A DNA stretch of 64,000 nt from Alloascoidea africana (taxonomy: Eukaryota; Ascomycota; Alloascoideomycetes; Alloascoideales; Alloascoideaceae). This document shows, piece by piece, positions 47,551 through 58,165 of this stretch. The stretch spans positions 62,001 through 126,000 of the forward strand of contig JAKTTT010000031.1 in the NCBI GenBank assembly GCA_030581615.1, in the 5' to 3' direction. A program made the translations under genes and the position numbers. How positions within the stretch are numbered: the first letter of the stretch is position 1; each line of letters opens with the position of its first letter. The notes beneath the pieces were generated by a model. That model had not been told where the DNA came from. It did not search any database and was given only the letters and a program-made list of their open reading frames with translations.

Positions 47551-48201
47551 ATGGGATTGATTGCATCAAGCATCATGTTGAATCCGTTTAAAGGCCATAC
47601 CAAGGAAACAATTAGGATACTGGTTATGGGGTTGGATGCCAGTAGCATCTCTGCAATCATGTCCTTATTTGAGAAGATAAGAGAAGGGCATATCATATCT
47701 GCCTCTTCGCCCGGGTCAGACTATATCTATTTGCATGACGCCATGTTTCTAAGCGACAGAATTTGTTTCAAAAAAGAGAGTGATTTGATAATCGAGGGAA
47801 ATATTGCAAAGACAATTTCGATAATTCCACAGGAGAGCCATTTTCTAAACAAAGGAATAATATTTATTCTGAATGCAAATGATAGAGAACAGATTTGGAA
47901 CGTCAAATCGGAATTACAGCAGTTGGATGAGAAATATCCTTTCATTCCACTTTTACTATTTGTGGATTACTACTATGGATGTGCCTCTCCTGTGAGTATT
48001 CCCAACCCTATGGGATTGAAAGAGATTGAGGAAACACTGGAGCTTGGAACCATAGATGACAGACAATGGCACCTCCAAAAGGGCTGTTTAGTATCCGGAG
48101 ACGGTCTGTTTGAAGGATTGCAATGGCTGACTAGGCTCGTCACGAAAAAACCGACAAGTGACTCAAAGTCATGGGTGCTTGTGGACAAGCATCGACTGTG
48201 A
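47551..48201 (+). CDS. Degenerate ARF-family protein (putative pseudo-GTPase)
   Basis: 216 residues, one uninterrupted frame. It aligns with ARF1 along its length: N-terminal MGLIASSIMLNPF keeps the myristoylated Gly2 and amphipathic helix; IRILVMGLDA is the first beta strand and start of the P-loop; GIIFILNANDREQIWNVKSEL corresponds to the strand with ARF's VDSNDR; CLVSGDGLFEGLQWLTRLV matches ATSGEGLYEGLDWL. Yet the nucleotide-binding residues are gone: the P-loop GKT is replaced (GLDASSIS), no DVGGQ is present, and NKQD is replaced by a VDYYYG segment. It therefore probably cannot bind GTP normally, but has kept the membrane-binding and C-terminal parts. The frame is not broken, which argues against a simple pseudogene. 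No introns were seen. Confidence 0.72.
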   Translation: MGLIASSIMLNPFKGHTKETIRILVMGLDASSISAIMSLFEKIREGHIISASSPGSDYIYLHDAMFLSDRICFKKESDLIIEGNIAKTISIIPQESHFLNKGIIFILNANDREQIWNVKSELQQLDEKYPFIPLLLFVDYYYGCASPVSIPNPMGLKEIEETLELGTIDDRQWHLQKGCLVSGDGLFEGLQWLTRLVTKKPTSDSKSWVLVDKHRL

Positions 48202-48639
48202 GGTGGTATGTTGTTTAGTTGGAGGGGGAAACAGAAACAGAGTTGCGACGCATTTCCTAAAGCGGCAAATAGTTTAATTCATTATGCAGGGTTTGCTAAA
48301 TTGCAGTACTTTGAATTAATAGGAACTAATTCCACTATGTATCATAAACCAAAAAAAGCTAAGGCAAAGGCAAAGGCAAAGCAAGAATAAGCATATTTAG
48401 ATATATATATGTGTGGTTGATTGGGATTATGAGCAACAAAGGAGAATAACAGAAAGAGTGGACCGAGCTGTAAAGCTGCCGTTTGATTACCTCGGGGTTT
48501 CAAAAACAACCTGTGTCAAATATGAGGGGTTGTAAGACACAAGAAGATCTGATTTCATTATTGATGGTGAATCCAAATGTTTTCTGCTTCTTTGGGAGGA
48601 GGGAGGACGGATACCTCAAGATATGGGGGATTTCCTGAT
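48202..48639. other. Convergent ARF-like / aquaporin 3' region
   Basis: 438 bp between convergent genes. It holds a GGCAAA repeat (48362-48380) and an ATATAT run (48403-48411), and no gene. Confidence 0.4.
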
Positions 48640-49413
48640 TTAGTCGGAGTGGTCGGCATCTTGGCCAGGGTTGCATGTCTCGTATTCCAAAAACTTCAAC
48701 AGTTTATAGAGAATAACAGAGATAAGAGAACCAAGGGCGGGGCCTACCCAGTAGATCCAGTGATATCCGGGGAAGGAGGCAAGAGCAATACAAGGACCGA
48801 AGGATCTTGCAGGGTTCAAACCGGCGCCAGAGTAGTAGACAGAAAACAAGTGTCCAATGAAGAGAGACAGACCAATGATGAGAGGACCCATGAAGGTTGC
48901 CTTGTGCTTCTCAACAGCCATGAAGAGAACAGTGGTGCACAGAATGGCTGTTCCGAACATCTCGATAAAGAGACCTCTGGTGATCGAGGCATCTCCTCCA
49001 AGACCGTTGGCAAAGAGGATTTTACCAGGAGTAAGCGAACTGGCAGCGCCAGCTGCAGCCATGCCTCCAACAATCTGGGCCACAAAATTAACTACAAATC
49101 GGATGGGATCAATAGCGCCAACAGCCAGCAGGGTGAGGGAGACTGCTGGATTGAACTGGCCTCCAGATACTCTGAAGAAAATGTGAACGTTAACGGCAAG
49201 AGAGAAACCAAATCCGAGAGCGATCATGATAAGCTGTCCGGGACTGCTACCATCGGGTGTAATTGATGGATCGTGATTTGCAATTTGAGCAATAACAAAG
49301 GCAAACAGGAGGAACAAGAAGGTTCCACAGAACTCTCCGATCATGGAGATGAAGTGATTCTTGAGGCCCAAGCTAAGACCGAGCTTTGAGGGTTGACCTT
49401 GTTCGAGAGGCAT
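48640..49413 (-). CDS. AQY1: Orthodox aquaporin (AQY type)
   Basis: A plasma-membrane water channel, 257 residues with six membrane helices. Both NPA boxes are present: FNPAV (88-90) and LNPAR (200-202). The selectivity filter has His188 (IGHLF) and Arg203, with Ala197 where mammalian AQP1 has Cys, which fits a water-specific rather than glycerol channel. Termini are short, as in AQY1/AQY2. The gene is intronless, in highly biased codons, and divergent from SEC23. In yeasts these channels affect freeze tolerance and sporulation. Confidence 0.9.
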   Translation of the reverse strand: MPLEQGQPSKLGLSLGLKNHFISMIGEFCGTFLFLLFAFVIAQIANHDPSITPDGSSPGQLIMIALGFGFSLAVNVHIFFRVSGGQFNPAVSLTLLAVGAIDPIRFVVNFVAQIVGGMAAAGAASSLTPGKILFANGLGGDASITRGLFIEMFGTAILCTTVLFMAVEKHKATFMGPLIIGLSLFIGHLFSVYYSGAGLNPARSFGPCIALASFPGYHWIYWVGPALGSLISVILYKLLKFLEYETCNPGQDADHSD

Positions 49414-50218
49414 TATTGTAGAGAAATGTGAATAGAAAGAAGTCGCTGTTGTATTTGTTGAGGGATGATAGAATAATTAGAAGAAGTAGGATGCCAAACG
49501 AGCTTCTTTTATATCGTATTGCCAAGAGCATGGCATTTTGTCAGAGACCCTATTTTTGTTTCTTTTTGCTAAATTTTGTGCACTTTGAAGAGCAAATTTT
49601 GTTCTCATACATGTAAAAACCGTGCCGTTATAGGGACAAACCCGGAAGGCTACTGCTGCTGGGGCTGCTGGAGCTGCTGGCATGGCAGGAAGCTGCTCCA
49701 TATGCACATGTTGTTTTTGTTTCTGTGTTTTTTTATAGGATTCATCTATTTGAACCATACAGCCCAGTATATTGTACCAAACTCGAGAAAATACTGAAGA
49801 AACTGGGCCTGCAGAGCAGCTACAAGGACTAGTCCGCAAACACGAAGAGAAGGAAAGTGCGGTCTGGCTGTGGTTTTGCCATCATTCTGTTTTGGATCTC
49901 GGAGAACTATCTTTCCAATGCCCTAGAACTCTTCATTCCCCTCTTGCCCATTCTATTTCCCTTTCACTAAATTTTCTTTCAGGTCTTACCTGGACCAACG
50001 CCACACCGCGAAATTAATGCGATCTGATTTGACTTGGATATGCTTGATTTAACATGTCAAGCGCGGTTCGGGTGCATCGCATAACCCGGCGTATGTTGTG
50101 GTCCGGTTCCAGATGTACACGCGGCAGCTGCTGGCTGGCGCTGGTCCTCCACGCTGTCCCCTTTGGACTCGAACTTTCACACTTTGCCAGCATCTCAGAG
50201 AAATAAACAATTACAGGA
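49414..50218. promoter_or_regulatory. Divergent AQY1 / SEC23 promoter region
   Basis: 805 bp between divergent genes. A GCTGCTGG-type trinucleotide tract lies at 49653-49682 and ATAACCCGGCG at about 50083-50093, a near match to the TTACCCGG motif, about 130 bp before the SEC23 ATG. No coding signal. Confidence 0.4.
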
Positions 50219-52834
50219 ATGGTATGAGCGCTATGATCTTTGCCTGCCTTGGATGGCCCTGGCTGATCCACAGGGGACTGGCATATTGCTACTGACAACA
50301 ACTAACACGAAACTTTTTTTTTCCTCATCTTGGCTCAAGGACGTTGAATCAGTAGAGGAGGTTGATGGTGTCAGATTCAGTTGGAATAGTTTCCCCTTCA
50401 ACAAGCTTGAAGCTTCAAGAACTGTAGTGCCTATCGGCTCCTTGTACAATCCGCTGAAACAGCGGGATGACATGCCTGTCATTGAAGACGACCCGATCAT
50501 CTGTAAACCGCCCTGTCGCGCTGTTTTGAACCCCTACTGGTAAGTGAAAATTGTCAAAGAATTTGAAAATCCGGCCAGGCGTTTTTGTCAGATGGAATTG
50601 GATTTAACATTCAGCGACTTGAAGTTTCTAACCTTTTGCGTACTAGCGTTGTGGATCCAAATACACGGACGTGGACATGCCCACTTTGTCTCAATAGAAA
50701 CGTTTTACCCACTGCTTATCAGAATCCACAGTCAGAGCTGCCATATTCTCTCCATCCAACTTGCACGACAGTGGAATACATCTTATCCCGTCCAGCTAAA
50801 TACCCGCCAATCTTCCTCTTTGTTTTGGACATTTGTAGTGATGAAGAAGGAAACGAGAATTTACAGGCACTAAAGGATTCGATTACCGTGAGCCTTGGTT
50901 TGCTACCGCCCGATGCACTCGTTGGTTTAATCAGCTTTGGAACAATGGTTAACGTGTACGAGGTTGGAACGAATGATTGCCTCAAGAGTTATTGTTTCCG
51001 CGGATCCAAAGACTATACAGTCAAACAGATCGAGACAATTTTGTCCTTGGGAAGTCAGGCCCAAAACATGTATTCTCAACAGCAGCAGCAGCAACAACAA
51101 CAACAGCAGATTTTCAATCCGTCTGCTTCCCGATTCTTGGCTCCAGTTCAGACTTGTGAATTCCAACTTACCAACATCCTGGAGCAACTGCAGGCTAATT
51201 CATGGCACCCAGCACACGACAAGAGGGCCGCGCGGGCTACGGGATGTGCGCTAAACGTGGCTATTACGCTTCTTCAGTTGACCTACCCCAATAGTGGTGG
51301 CAGAATAATGACTTTCTCTTCGGGGCCTTGTACATCGGGTCCTGGATGCGTTGTTTCGGACCAGTTAAAAGAGCCGATTCGTTCGCATCACGATATCAAC
51401 CGAGAAAAGGCCAAACACTTTGGTAAAGCGGTCAAGTATTACGAATCACTGGCCAAGCGTGCTGCAGCAAACGGACACGCAGTTGATCTTTTTGCCGGGT
51501 GTTATGATCAAATTGGTATGCTTGAGATGGAATCTCTTGCTACAGACACTGGCGGAGTGCTTGTTCTCTCGGATTCCTTCACGACAGCGATTTTTAAACA
51601 GAGTTTCCAACGCATGTTTACAACAGACTCTGAAGGATATTTGGTTATGGGCTTGAATGGATCGCTTGAGGTGCTCACATCCAAGGATCTTAAAGTGCAG
51701 GGCATGATTGGACATGGCGTTTCTTTGAACAAGACAGATTCGGGAAATGTGGCAGATACACAGATTGGTCTCGGCTTTACAAACGCTTGGAAACTTTGTA
51801 GCATAACTCCAAATAGCACGTATGGGGTTTTCTTTGACATTCGACCTTCAGGCACACCTAGCCATCTCTCTTCGGATTCAAGTGCACCCGCTGGGCTGAT
51901 TCAATATTTGACGCAATATCAACATTCCTCGGGTACAAATAGGCTCCGTGTGACGACCGTTGCCAGGAACCTGCTATCTACGGGTGATGGCCAGATAGCC
52001 TTTTCGTTCGACCAAGAGGCAGCGGCGGTTTTGATGACAAGAATTGCCGTTTTTAAGCTTCGAACAATGGACTCGGGAGAGGTGCTACGGTGGATAGACA
52101 AGTCGCTTGTTCAACTATGTGGCAAGTTTGCAGAGTACCGCAAAGATGATCCTTCGAGCTTCCGAATGGTTCAAAATTTCAACCTCTATCCACAGTTCAT
52201 GTTCCACTTGAGGCGATCACAATTTCTGCAAGTGTTTAACAATTCGCCAGATGAGACAGCTTTCTACCGGCATGTTTTCAACGAGGAGGACACGACCAAC
52301 TCACTGACGATGATACAGCCCACACTAACAGCGTTTGAAATGGACCAGGAGGAGCCGGAGCCGGTGTTGCTAGACTCAGTTTCCATCAAGCCCGATCGCA
52401 TATTGCTACTGGACACGTTTTTCCACGTTCTGATCTACCACGGACAGACAATTGCGGAATGGCGCAAGGCACGGTACCAAGACCAAGAAGAGTACGCGTC
52501 GTTTCGAGACTTTCTGGAGCTGCCGCGCACGGAGGTGGCAGAACTGCTGATGGACCGATTCCCGCTACCGCGGTTCATCGACACGGAAGAAGGAGGATCG
52601 CAGGCGCGGTTTCTGCTGTCCAAGCTCAACCCCAGCAACACGTACGCTCTGGGGTCCGGCGGCAACGGCAGCGTGTACGGGCTCGCTGGCATGGCCGGGC
52701 TCGAGAGCAACTACAACCTGGGCGCGGTCAACGGCTCTGCTGATGGCAGCGGCGCGGTGATTCTGACAGACGATGTCAGTTTGCAGAAGTTCATGGAGCA
52801 CCTGGTCAAACTGATAGTTAGTCAGCAGCAGTAG
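50219..52834 (+). CDS. SEC23: COPII coat GTPase-activating protein Sec23
   Basis: The inner COPII subunit and Sar1 GAP for ER-to-Golgi vesicles. Three exons: 50219-50221 (the ATG alone), 50340-50539 and 50647-52834, 796 residues. Splicing gives [17 protein letters not shown], matching MDFEXXEDXDGVRFXWN of other Sec23. The zinc finger (CKPPC, then LNPYC formed by the second splice, and WTCPLC) follows. The trunk has IFLFVLDIC and LVGLISFGT, and the C-terminal gelsolin domain begins [17 protein letters not shown]. Two lineage-specific insertions stand out: an 11-residue Gln run near residue 205 and a Gly/Ser/Asn loop near 730-765. S. cerevisiae Sec23 has 768 residues. Confidence 0.95.
50222..50339 (+). 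other. SEC23 intron 1, immediately after the ATG
   Basis: A 118-nt intron (donor GTATGA, branch AACTAACAC, acceptor CTCAAG) that starts at the base after the initiator ATG. The next exon begins GACGTTGAA, giving the MD start expected of Sec23. An alternative unspliced start at 50163 reads through, but its N-terminus does not match the family. Confidence 0.82.
50540..50646 (+). other. SEC23 intron 2
   Basis: A 107-nt intron with donor GTAAGT, branch TTCTAACC and acceptor TACTAG. It splits the cysteine codon of the zinc-finger ligand in LNPYC (TG|C). Confidence 0.93.
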
Positions 52835-52964
52835 CGCGCCTTACGTAACACGCATCGTGCACCCTTTGTACCCCCACGTGACTCTCTCTCTTTTTTCTCT
52901 CGTAGTGGACGCAAACACCTCGCGGACCAGTCCTTTCTCACCCAGCAGGCATCACATCAGCACC

Positions 52965-55172
52965 ATGGAGGATGGAAAGACCTCTCCCGGTGCGACCCCG
53001 GACATAGCAGGAGTCCAGCAGTCTGCAAGCCAGAAGAAGAAGGAAAGCCGGACCCGAGCTTTTTTTTCCAAACAGAAGAAGAAGGTTGAGGCTGTCTCGT
53101 CGTCGTCCAGTGCTCCAGGCAACAGCGGTAGCCGTCAACAGCCCAAACAGAAGCCCAGGTCGGCCACATCCTCGTCTTCGAAGAAAGCCACTTCGCAGTC
53201 TCCATCGCCCGCTTCTGCCCAGCTGCAAGGGCCACCGCAGCCTCAGCCTATTGCGAGCCATGTTCCCCGACAACAAAGCCCTTCTTCTCCGACGCCTTCT
53301 GTGTCTTCAATGATTTTTGAAAGATCGGTCCAGGACCCGCTCTTGTTGAGTTCTTCGTTTTATCTTCCTCCACATTCGCTTTCCAAGCAGTCTACGATCT
53401 CATCTGTGGCAGATTGTGATTGTGCGAATGACACGGGGTCCATCACGTCTCGATCCTCGAGGCTGTCGAGAGTAGGCAGTGAATTCAACATTCCTCTTCA
53501 TCACCACCAGGAGAACTACATTGCGCCCGCGCTCGATGCCTCTACGGAAATCCTTACGGCCCAGGATACCGATTTGGACAGTATCGATGTTTTCTACGGG
53601 AGCGGTCGCAGGTCCAGTGTACTTGGACTGAATCTCGCACTAAGCCGAGGTGCTGGTACAAACGGATATCAACATCCACAACCACCCCAAAGCCCGTCCA
53701 GTCTTATCAGAAGCAAAGATCGTGACCAGGGCGCGGACCGGGAATGTGAGCGGGATCGGGATCGGGATCGGGATCAGGATAAGGATGAGGATAAGGATCA
53801 AGGCACAGACTACCATAAGCAGCACCAACAACAGCCGTTTAGTTTCCCGCCGAATAATGTGAATACTGCAACAAGCACAAGTCCTCCAGTTTCGATTGGC
53901 GGCGGAGGAGTCGAACGGCGGAAGTCGAAGCTGAAACCATGGCATTCTTCTTCAAGCCGACGGCCCTCATACTCTTTCCATTCGTACTCGGCCTCGACCG
54001 CCGCGGGTCCACAGACGAGCCACCCAGCGCCAGGCCAGATATCTCGATCTCCGTCGCATTCCATGTCGCATTCCATGCTAACAACGCAAGCGGCTCCCGG
54101 CCGTCAATTACGGCCCACGTTGAGTTTTTGCAGTTTTGCAGATATCGTAAATAACGAGGGCCACGCTTCTCCACGAGGAGGTGGTGTAGGCGTTGGCGTT
54201 GGCGTTGGAGCCAGTCCGATGCAATCGCCAATGTCGATAAACACACACCTGAGTCCGAATCCCTTTTTCCGTCGAAACTCGAGCGCATCTGCGTATCCTC
54301 AAAACAGCCCAACTTCAAACGATGCGGCGATTCGGCATCGGGCGGGTTCTTCATCTACAGGGCTCAGTAGGGCGTGGAGCGGGTTTCGGAGGACGGCCAC
54401 CAGCATCTCGCATAGGGCAACCGAGGACGTTGCGAGAAAGGAGCACCAGGCCGGTGGGAAAACAAGTGAAAAGCCGGTAAAGGCGATTGTTGGAGAAGAT
54501 GGCAAAAAGGGGTTAAAAGAGACCAGCTGTCTGTCGCCTACACCGTCCACGGATTCAGATAGCCTTTTCACTTTCTCCGAGTACAAGTTTGATTCACAGA
54601 ACTCGTCCCAGAGCCCGTCGGCATCGCTGGACTCTCCTCAGCAGCAGGCGTCGCCTGCCAGTGGCGCCCACACCCGTGTTTCAAATCTCTCTGCGAAGCT
54701 GGCCCAGTCGCTGGATCACGGTCCAGTTGGCGCGGGGGATTCCCCCACGTCGATATCTAACCAGCATCAGGAGCATCAGGAAGAAAAAGAGGAGGAGGAG
54801 GAGGAGGAGGAGGAGGAAGAGACCGATAAGGAAAGCAGCATAACCAGTGCAGCAGAAATGAACACCACGAGCACAAACTCTTATGTGGCATTGGGGAGTA
54901 TAGACGAGTTCATAGACAATGGGGAACCGAGCCGCGGTGTCCATGCTTTGGAAGATGAGGGTGATCTCACAGAGGCGGTGGTTCCTGAAGAAGAGGAGGA
55001 CGAAGAGGTGGAAGGAGCAAACGGGTATCCTATAACCTCGCTAGGGGAGTCTCTTCGACAGCTCGAAAACGAGGTGTACCGGCCAAGCTGGAGACAACCG
55101 GGCAGCTTGGGAAGACAGGACAGTTCTCTGGGCATGGGCTCTCTGTCTGTGGGCACAGAGCCCAGGGTCTGA
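52965..55172 (+). CDS. Ser-rich protein of unknown function with a conserved-looking N-terminal motif pair
   Basis: 735 residues from the ATG at 52965 (MEDGKTSPG); an in-frame ATG at 52857 lies just 22 bp after the SEC23 stop, so it is less likely. Most of the chain is Ser/Pro/Gln-rich and probably disordered. One part stands out: SSMIFERSVQDPLL (about residues 110-125), then FNIPLHHHQENYIAPALDAST (about 190-210) and TDLDSIDVFYGSGRRSSVLGLNLAL. A similar IFER-VQ / PPALDAS / LDXVEVV pattern occurs, from memory, in uncharacterised fungal proteins, so I expect a conserved domain there. The C-terminus is acidic and ends in LRQLENEVYRPSW. A Glu run is encoded near 54785-54820. Function unknown. Confidence 0.65.
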   Translation: MEDGKTSPGATPDIAGVQQSASQKKKESRTRAFFSKQKKKVEAVSSSSSAPGNSGSRQQPKQKPRSATSSSSKKATSQSPSPASAQLQGPPQPQPIASHVPRQQSPSSPTPSVSSMIFERSVQDPLLLSSSFYLPPHSLSKQSTISSVADCDCANDTGSITSRSSRLSRVGSEFNIPLHHHQENYIAPALDASTEILTAQDTDLDSIDVFYGSGRRSSVLGLNLALSRGAGTNGYQHPQPPQSPSSLIRSKDRDQGADRECERDRDRDRDQDKDEDKDQGTDYHKQHQQQPFSFPPNNVNTATSTSPPVSIGGGGVERRKSKLKPWHSSSSRRPSYSFHSYSASTAAGPQTSHPAPGQISRSPSHSMSHSMLTTQAAPGRQLRPTLSFCSFADIVNNEGHASPRGGGVGVGVGVGASPMQSPMSINTHLSPNPFFRRNSSASAYPQNSPTSNDAAIRHRAGSSSTGLSRAWSGFRRTATSISHRATEDVARKEHQAGGKTSEKPVKAIVGEDGKKGLKETSCLSPTPSTDSDSLFTFSEYKFDSQNSSQSPSASLDSPQQQASPASGAHTRVSNLSAKLAQSLDHGPVGAGDSPTSISNQHQEHQEEKEEEEEEEEEEETDKESSITSAAEMNTTSTNSYVALGSIDEFIDNGEPSRGVHALEDEGDLTEAVVPEEEEDEEVEGANGYPITSLGESLRQLENEVYRPSWRQPGSLGRQDSSLGMGSLSVGTEPRV

Positions 55173-56379
55173 TCTAAACACGCGATACCGCGGGACCAAG
55201 ACAGAGTCGAGATATTTGTGCGAGTGAGAGATGGCCTCCACCAAAAAGTCTGGCGATACAAGCACCCACAGTTACATTACGAATGCTTAGTTGTTGCTTT
55301 TTTTGTTTGGCTTTTCAGTACCAATTGAAGCGTTTAACTGCTTGGTGTGTTTCTATTTCTCTGCGTGACGAAGTACGCACCGTTAGGCATAATTCACTCG
55401 CTCATGTCTCGTCTCTCTTATATTTCTTTTTATTTTACATTTTTGGACTATGTTTTGACGATAACCCAGTTTTGTCTTTGGGATCACGCCGATTTTCTTT
55501 TTATTAATCTTTTTTTTTTCCATTCCATTTCTTTTATCTTGAGTGAAAAATCGGAATCGGAATCAGAATCAGAATCAGCAAGTGTTGAACTATAACACTT
55601 TTTACAATGCAATGTGTTTTTTAAACAACAGAAAACGAATCAAAAGAATTGGAGGAGGGGGGAAAAGGGACTACTTGCGATATAGGATTTATATCTTGTG
55701 TGTATTCTGACTTTTGCCAATATTGTGTGCATGTTACTGCAACATGTTTTTCTTTTATATCTTCTTTTGTCTTTAATTAAGAACCTTTTTTTTGTTTCTT
55801 TTCTTTTCTTTTATGTATATGTTAACCTTGAGATCTTATTAGTATAACGTAGTAGCTAGCTTTTGAGTTTTTAGCTTTTGTTGTTGATATCTATATAAAT
55901 GTAATTAGCAGTTTGCTTTTAGGACACAATGGGGGGCTTTCCACCATGTATTCTCTCCAATCCCGATTCCCCGACTCCCCGATTCCCCGAGACTCCCCCA
56001 GCGCATGCTCCCGCCCCATCCTGTGCCCCAATGCCCCATCCCATGCTCCAGCCAATGCTCCAAAGCCCCAGTCCATGGCCCCAGCTCTGGGCTTCCAGCA
56101 TTAATTGATCCAGGACAGACGGACTCACCCCCACCCCCACCAAACACCCGTGCACCCAACTCGCTCGTATATCCCTAATCGGGTGCACCCATACACCCAG
56201 CTGCGGGGCGCGTGCGGGCGCATGCGGGACGGTTTTGCCGAATCGGGACGCGTGCGTCGGGGTGCAGCACAGCCGCAGCTCGCGGGAACTTCTCAATTTT
56301 CTGACTCCACGGCTCTGGAGCAGTATATAAGGGACCCATTCCCCTTCCAATGTTGTGTCCTCTTCTATATCCATCCGCA
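55173..56379. promoter_or_regulatory. ALD4-type promoter with C-rich arrays, Rap1-like motif and TATA box
   Basis: The left half (55173-55900) is AT-rich 3' sequence. From 55955 the plus strand becomes C-rich: ATTCCCCGA-type units repeated at about 55963-56000, then CCCCA-rich repeats to about 56090. CACCCATACACCCA at 56186-56199 is identical to the site at 5243-5256. TATATAAG lies at about 56323-56330, about 55 bp before the ATG at 56380. Confidence 0.55.
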
Positions 56380-57963
56380 ATGCTCTCATCTGTCCTCAGA
56401 ACCTCTGCTAGACGCCAATTGGCCTCCGTTGGCGGCGCTACCCGTCTTTTCTCCACCGCCAGAATCGCATTCAACAAACTCCCGCTCTCCGTCAAAATTG
56501 ACTTGCCCAGCGGGCCTTACGATCAGCCCACGGGTCTATTCATCAACAATGAGTTTGTGCCTTCCAAAGAGGGCAAGACGTTTGCCGTTTTGAACCCGGC
56601 CACAGAAGAGGAGATCACCCATGTGTACGAGGCTAGAGAAGCGGATGTCGACCGAGCCGTGGATGCCGCAGAGGCTGCCTACACAAACGTGTGGAAAGAG
56701 ACTCCCCCCGATGTGAGAGGAAGATACCTGTCCAAGCTGGCAGATCTGATTGAGAGAGATGCCGAGACTCTGGCCTACATTGAGTCTCTGGACAATGGTA
56801 AAGCAGTCGCTTTGGCGAGAGGAGATGTTGCTCTCGTGGCCAACGTCATTCGCAACTACGCTGGTTTCGCAGACAAGGTTTTTGGAAACGTTATTGAAAC
56901 TGATCCAGGCCATTTCTCCTACACGAGAAGAGAGCCATTGGGCGTGTGCGGGCAGATCATCCCGTGGAACTTCCCCTTGCTCATGTGGTCCTGGAAGGTC
57001 GGTCCTGCGCTCGCCACGGGAAACACCGTTGTTCTGAAGACCGCAGAGTCCACGCCTCTGTCTGCTCTCTACGTTTCCAAGCTCGTCAAGGAGGCCGGAA
57101 TTCCCGCTGGTGTTCACAACATTGTCTCGGGCTTTGGACAAATTGCAGGTGAACATCTGGCTTTGCACCAAAAGGTGAAGAAAGTTGCATTCACAGGTTC
57201 CACAGCCACAGGTCGTCATATCATGAGAGCGGCTGCAAACTCAAATTTGAAGAAGATCACGCTGGAGCTCGGCGGCAAATCTCCAAACATTGTGTTTGCC
57301 GATGCAGACATTGATAAGGCTGTCTCAAACATCATTCTGGGTATTTTCTACAATTCGGGTGAAGTCTGCTGTGCCGGTTCAAGAGTTTATGTCCAGGACT
57401 CGGTTTACGACAAGGTTTTAACCGTGTTCAAAGAACAGACGGATAAGGTTGTAGTGGGAGATCCTTTCAACCCAAACACTTTCCAAGGTGCCCAAACTTC
57501 CCAGAACCAGCTCGACAAGATTCTGGGTTACATCGAGACTGGTAAGCAGGAAGGTGCCACAGTCATTTCCGGAGGCGAGAGAATTGGCGACAAGGGTTAC
57601 TTTGTCAAGCCCACCATCTTTGGAAACGTCCGCGAAGACATGAAGATTGTCAAGGAGGAGATCTTTGGACCCGTCGTTACAATCTCCAAGTTTTCTACTG
57701 TTGACGAGGTTGTCAAGCTCGCCAATGACTCTGAGTACGGTCTCGCTGCCGGTATCCACACCAGCGACATTAACAAGGCTCACGATGTGGCCGCGCGCTT
57801 GGTTGCCGGAACTGTGTGGGTGAACACTTACAACGACTTCCATCACCAGGTTCCATTTGGCGGATTTAACCAGTCCGGTATCGGAAGAGAGATGGGTGTT
57901 GAGGCTCTGGATAACTACACCCAGGTCAAGGCCATCAGAATGGGAATTGAGAGGAAGAACTAG
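56380..57963 (+). CDS. ALD4: Mitochondrial aldehyde dehydrogenase (ALD4 type)
   Basis: An NAD(P)-dependent acetaldehyde dehydrogenase, 527 residues. The start at 56380 ([14 protein letters not shown]) was chosen over 56350 because the TATA box lies only about 27 bp before the latter. The first 30 residues ([20 protein letters not shown]) form a mitochondrial presequence. The Rossmann core shows [20 protein letters not shown], the catalytic glutamate in ELGGKSP, and nucleophile Cys330 in GEVCCAGSR. The C-terminal part [20 protein letters not shown], then [19 protein letters not shown] agrees with Ald4 throughout. It makes acetate for acetyl-CoA and reducing power in mitochondria. It converges on DRE2. 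Confidence 0.93.
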   Translation: MLSSVLRTSARRQLASVGGATRLFSTARIAFNKLPLSVKIDLPSGPYDQPTGLFINNEFVPSKEGKTFAVLNPATEEEITHVYEAREADVDRAVDAAEAAYTNVWKETPPDVRGRYLSKLADLIERDAETLAYIESLDNGKAVALARGDVALVANVIRNYAGFADKVFGNVIETDPGHFSYTRREPLGVCGQIIPWNFPLLMWSWKVGPALATGNTVVLKTAESTPLSALYVSKLVKEAGIPAGVHNIVSGFGQIAGEHLALHQKVKKVAFTGSTATGRHIMRAAANSNLKKITLELGGKSPNIVFADADIDKAVSNIILGIFYNSGEVCCAGSRVYVQDSVYDKVLTVFKEQTDKVVVGDPFNPNTFQGAQTSQNQLDKILGYIETGKQEGATVISGGERIGDKGYFVKPTIFGNVREDMKIVKEEIFGPVVTISKFSTVDEVVKLANDSEYGLAAGIHTSDINKAHDVAARLVAGTVWVNTYNDFHHQVPFGGFNQSGIGREMGVEALDNYTQVKAIRMGIERKN

Positions 57964-58165
57964 GATAGGTTTTGGGAATTGGACAACTACACAGGTACAG
58001 TGTAGATGAAGCCAATAATAAAATATTTAAAAAAAGAAATAGTTTTCCATAGGCTATAGTCAGCAATACGATAATGATGATTTTGTTCCTCATACGCAAG
58101 TCAAGCACGCTATTACAGCATTTTGATCAGCTATCTATATAAACAAAAAGAGCGTAATTATCCAT

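Noticed and set aside
48577-49266. A 229-codon plus-strand frame opposite the aquaporin
   Set aside because: Antisense to NPA-containing coding sequence; composition typical of a shadow frame.
52857-52964. Earlier ATG for the Ser-rich protein
   Set aside because: It is only 22 bp after the SEC23 stop, leaving no room for a promoter and leader; the ATG at 52965 has a better context (CACCATGG).
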